A stretch of 64,000 bases of DNA from a bacterium (lineage in GTDB: Bacteria > Electryoneota > Electryoneia > Electryoneales > Electryoneaceae), in assembly GCA_020444265.1 (NCBI GenBank), contig JAHLLH010000004.1, positions 124,001 through 188,000 of the forward strand, written 5' to 3'. Made by a program: the position numbers and the translations under genes. Below the pieces are notes generated by a model. The model did not search any database and was not told the origin of the DNA. It saw nothing but the letters and a program-made list of their open reading frames with translations. Each line of letters opens with the position of its first letter. Position 1 is the first letter of the stretch. This document shows positions 63,090 to 64,000 of this stretch, piece after piece.

Positions 63090-63212
63090 CTTTGCCTCAC
63101 AAGTAAATGAATCGTTCAACACTGCGCGCGCTGGGACGAGAATAGACTTGATGAGGCTTGGAGGTTAAAAGCTTAAATCGGGGTGTTTGGGATGTGTAAT
63201 ATTTGCAAACGT

Positions 63213-63677
63213 TTATTCTTCATTTTCACCGGATTCATCGTCTGTGGATTCCTCTCCATACACTTCTGGGAGGATGTCACGCAGAAGCTTCCGCTCTTTG
63301 TAGTACAGGTTTGCGACGTGTCTCCACTCGATGTTGGTTGCTATCTCAACTTTGAAAAAAGCATCCTCAAGGGTCTTTGCTGAGCCATCTTCAAGCAGCT
63401 TCTCCACAGCACAGAACGTCTCATGCTGCCGGGCTTCGGTTTCCCAATAGTCCTTCTGGTGGCCAGGTTTTTTTCTGAGATTGAAAGCTGAATCAGCACT
63501 TTCACCATTCAGAATTCTTGTAAAACACATGACCGAATACGCCTTCAGAGGTTCAGGGAACTTCATACCTGCTTCGTTAAACTCCTTCATATGGCCAATC
63601 AACATCATGGCGTTTCTTGTTTCTCCATCTTTCGCTGAGGCAATCAGCACTTCAAGCATTCGATCCTGAGCCCACAT
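63213..63677 (-). CDS. Element-encoded protein of unknown function
   Basis: 154 residues from the ATG giving MWAQDRMLEVLIAS; GAGGAG lies about 10 nt upstream (a TTG at 63707 would add 10 residues). Helical and charged, with an acidic tail 'EESTDDESGENEE'. 'AEKLLEDGSAKTLEDAFFKV'-like segments suggest a small regulatory or packaging role, but I recognise no family. 22 nt after the integrase gene. Confidence 0.65.
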   Translation of the reverse strand: MWAQDRMLEVLIASAKDGETRNAMMLIGHMKEFNEAGMKFPEPLKAYSVMCFTRILNGESADSAFNLRKKPGHQKDYWETEARQHETFCAVEKLLEDGSAKTLEDAFFKVEIATNIEWRHVANLYYKERKLLRDILPEVYGEESTDDESGENEE

Positions 63678-63699
63678 GGGTATTCTTCTCCTCTTGGGA

Positions 63700-64000
63700 C
63701 TATCCAATGAACTTCGAGTTCATCCGTTCGAGAATGGCGGATGTGTGCTGCTCGGTCAGGTGTGCATAACGCTTGACCATAGCGAGGGTTTTGTGGCCCA
63801 AGACCGCAGCGATCTCCGAGGGTGTAGCGCCACTCATGGCGAGATAGGAAGCGGTGGAGTGCCTGAGGTCATGCCACCTGAAATCAGTCAGTTCAGCCTT
63901 CGTAACTGCGTTTTCCCATGCCGTGCGGAAGTCGATGGGTTTCTGAGGGTCGAGGCCTGGGAAGAGGAGGTCTGTGTCGATCCTCCGCAGCCGACTTTTC
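63700..64000 (-). CDS. int: Tyrosine recombinase/phage integrase, C-terminal part (cut by window end)
   Basis: About 99 visible residues. The catalytic C-terminus is clear: 'FRWHDLRHSTASYLAMSGAT' (His-x-x-Arg), 'AAVLGHKTLAMVKRYAHLT' (His and the nucleophile Tyr). The catalytic first Arg and the N-terminal domains lie beyond 64000. It presumably inserts the element into the tRNA-Lys gene whose 3' half is repeated at 50271-50322. Confidence 0.92.
   Translation of the reverse strand, partial: KSRLRRIDTDLLFPGLDPQKPIDFRTAWENAVTKAELTDFRWHDLRHSTASYLAMSGATPSEIAAVLGHKTLAMVKRYAHLTEQHTSAILERMNSKFIG

Overview
The window looks like a mixed accessory and core segment of a Gram-negative bacterium of the FCB type (Bacteroidota, Calditrichota or a candidate relative). 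The best clue is the C-terminal YPNPFNP-type sorting domain on the exported protein at 20868-22331, supported by many lipoproteins, a lipocalin and a TonB-domain lipoprotein. No 16S gene or taxonomic marker is present, so the assignment is an inference. Base composition is moderately GC-rich throughout, except for the gene at 45647-49897, which is visibly AT-rich.

Region by region: 1-4520 is a same-strand array of divergent paralogous lipoproteins of unknown function. It is followed by a glutaryl-CoA-dehydrogenase-like gene. 7107-12464 is a complete hoxEFUYHW cluster, encoding a bidirectional NAD-linked [NiFe] hydrogenase plus its HoxH endopeptidase, with a CRP/FNR-like palindrome upstream. 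12883-14908 holds arginine deiminase and a small membrane protein, flanked by two copies of a ~230 bp element with terminal inverted repeats. 15338-18336 (minus) is a three-gene tandem family. 18432-22331 (minus) holds a phosphodiester-glycosidase-domain protein overlapping a GlcD-type flavoprotein, then a large exported sorting-domain protein. 22538-25984 is radA, tgt, an exported exonuclease-fold protein with an altered active site, and a small membrane protein. 26263-33884 contains a CaCA antiporter, a glycan-type transferase, an SDR reductase, a 2H phosphoesterase, a CoA-binding protein and a TonB-domain lipoprotein.

33897-45500 is a patchwork: a methyltransferase and a truncated copy of it bracketing a Tat-flavodoxin/AraC pair, a decayed TetR gene, an FtsX-type permease, several small membrane proteins, a lipocalin, and three copies of a repeat carrying a tiny conserved ORF. 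45647-49897 encodes a 1416-residue NACHT-like NTPase with a long middle region and a C-terminal PD-(D/E)XK nuclease. This is the best candidate for an undescribed defence protein.

From 50271 rightwards lies an integrative element. The displaced 3' half of a tRNA-Lys gene marks its left end. Its cargo, all on the minus strand, is a DUF4145-type protein, a HARE-HTH putative nuclease, a YgjP-type metallopeptidase, and hsdR, hsdS and hsdM of a type I restriction system. Replication and mobility genes follow: primase-helicase, excisionase-like protein, an unknown protein and a tyrosine integrase cut by the window end. The reading frames hsdM-hsdS-hsdR-peptidase overlap by 4-8 nt and are probably one operon. 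A serine-type tRNA with a phenylalanine (GAA) anticodon sits just inside the element.
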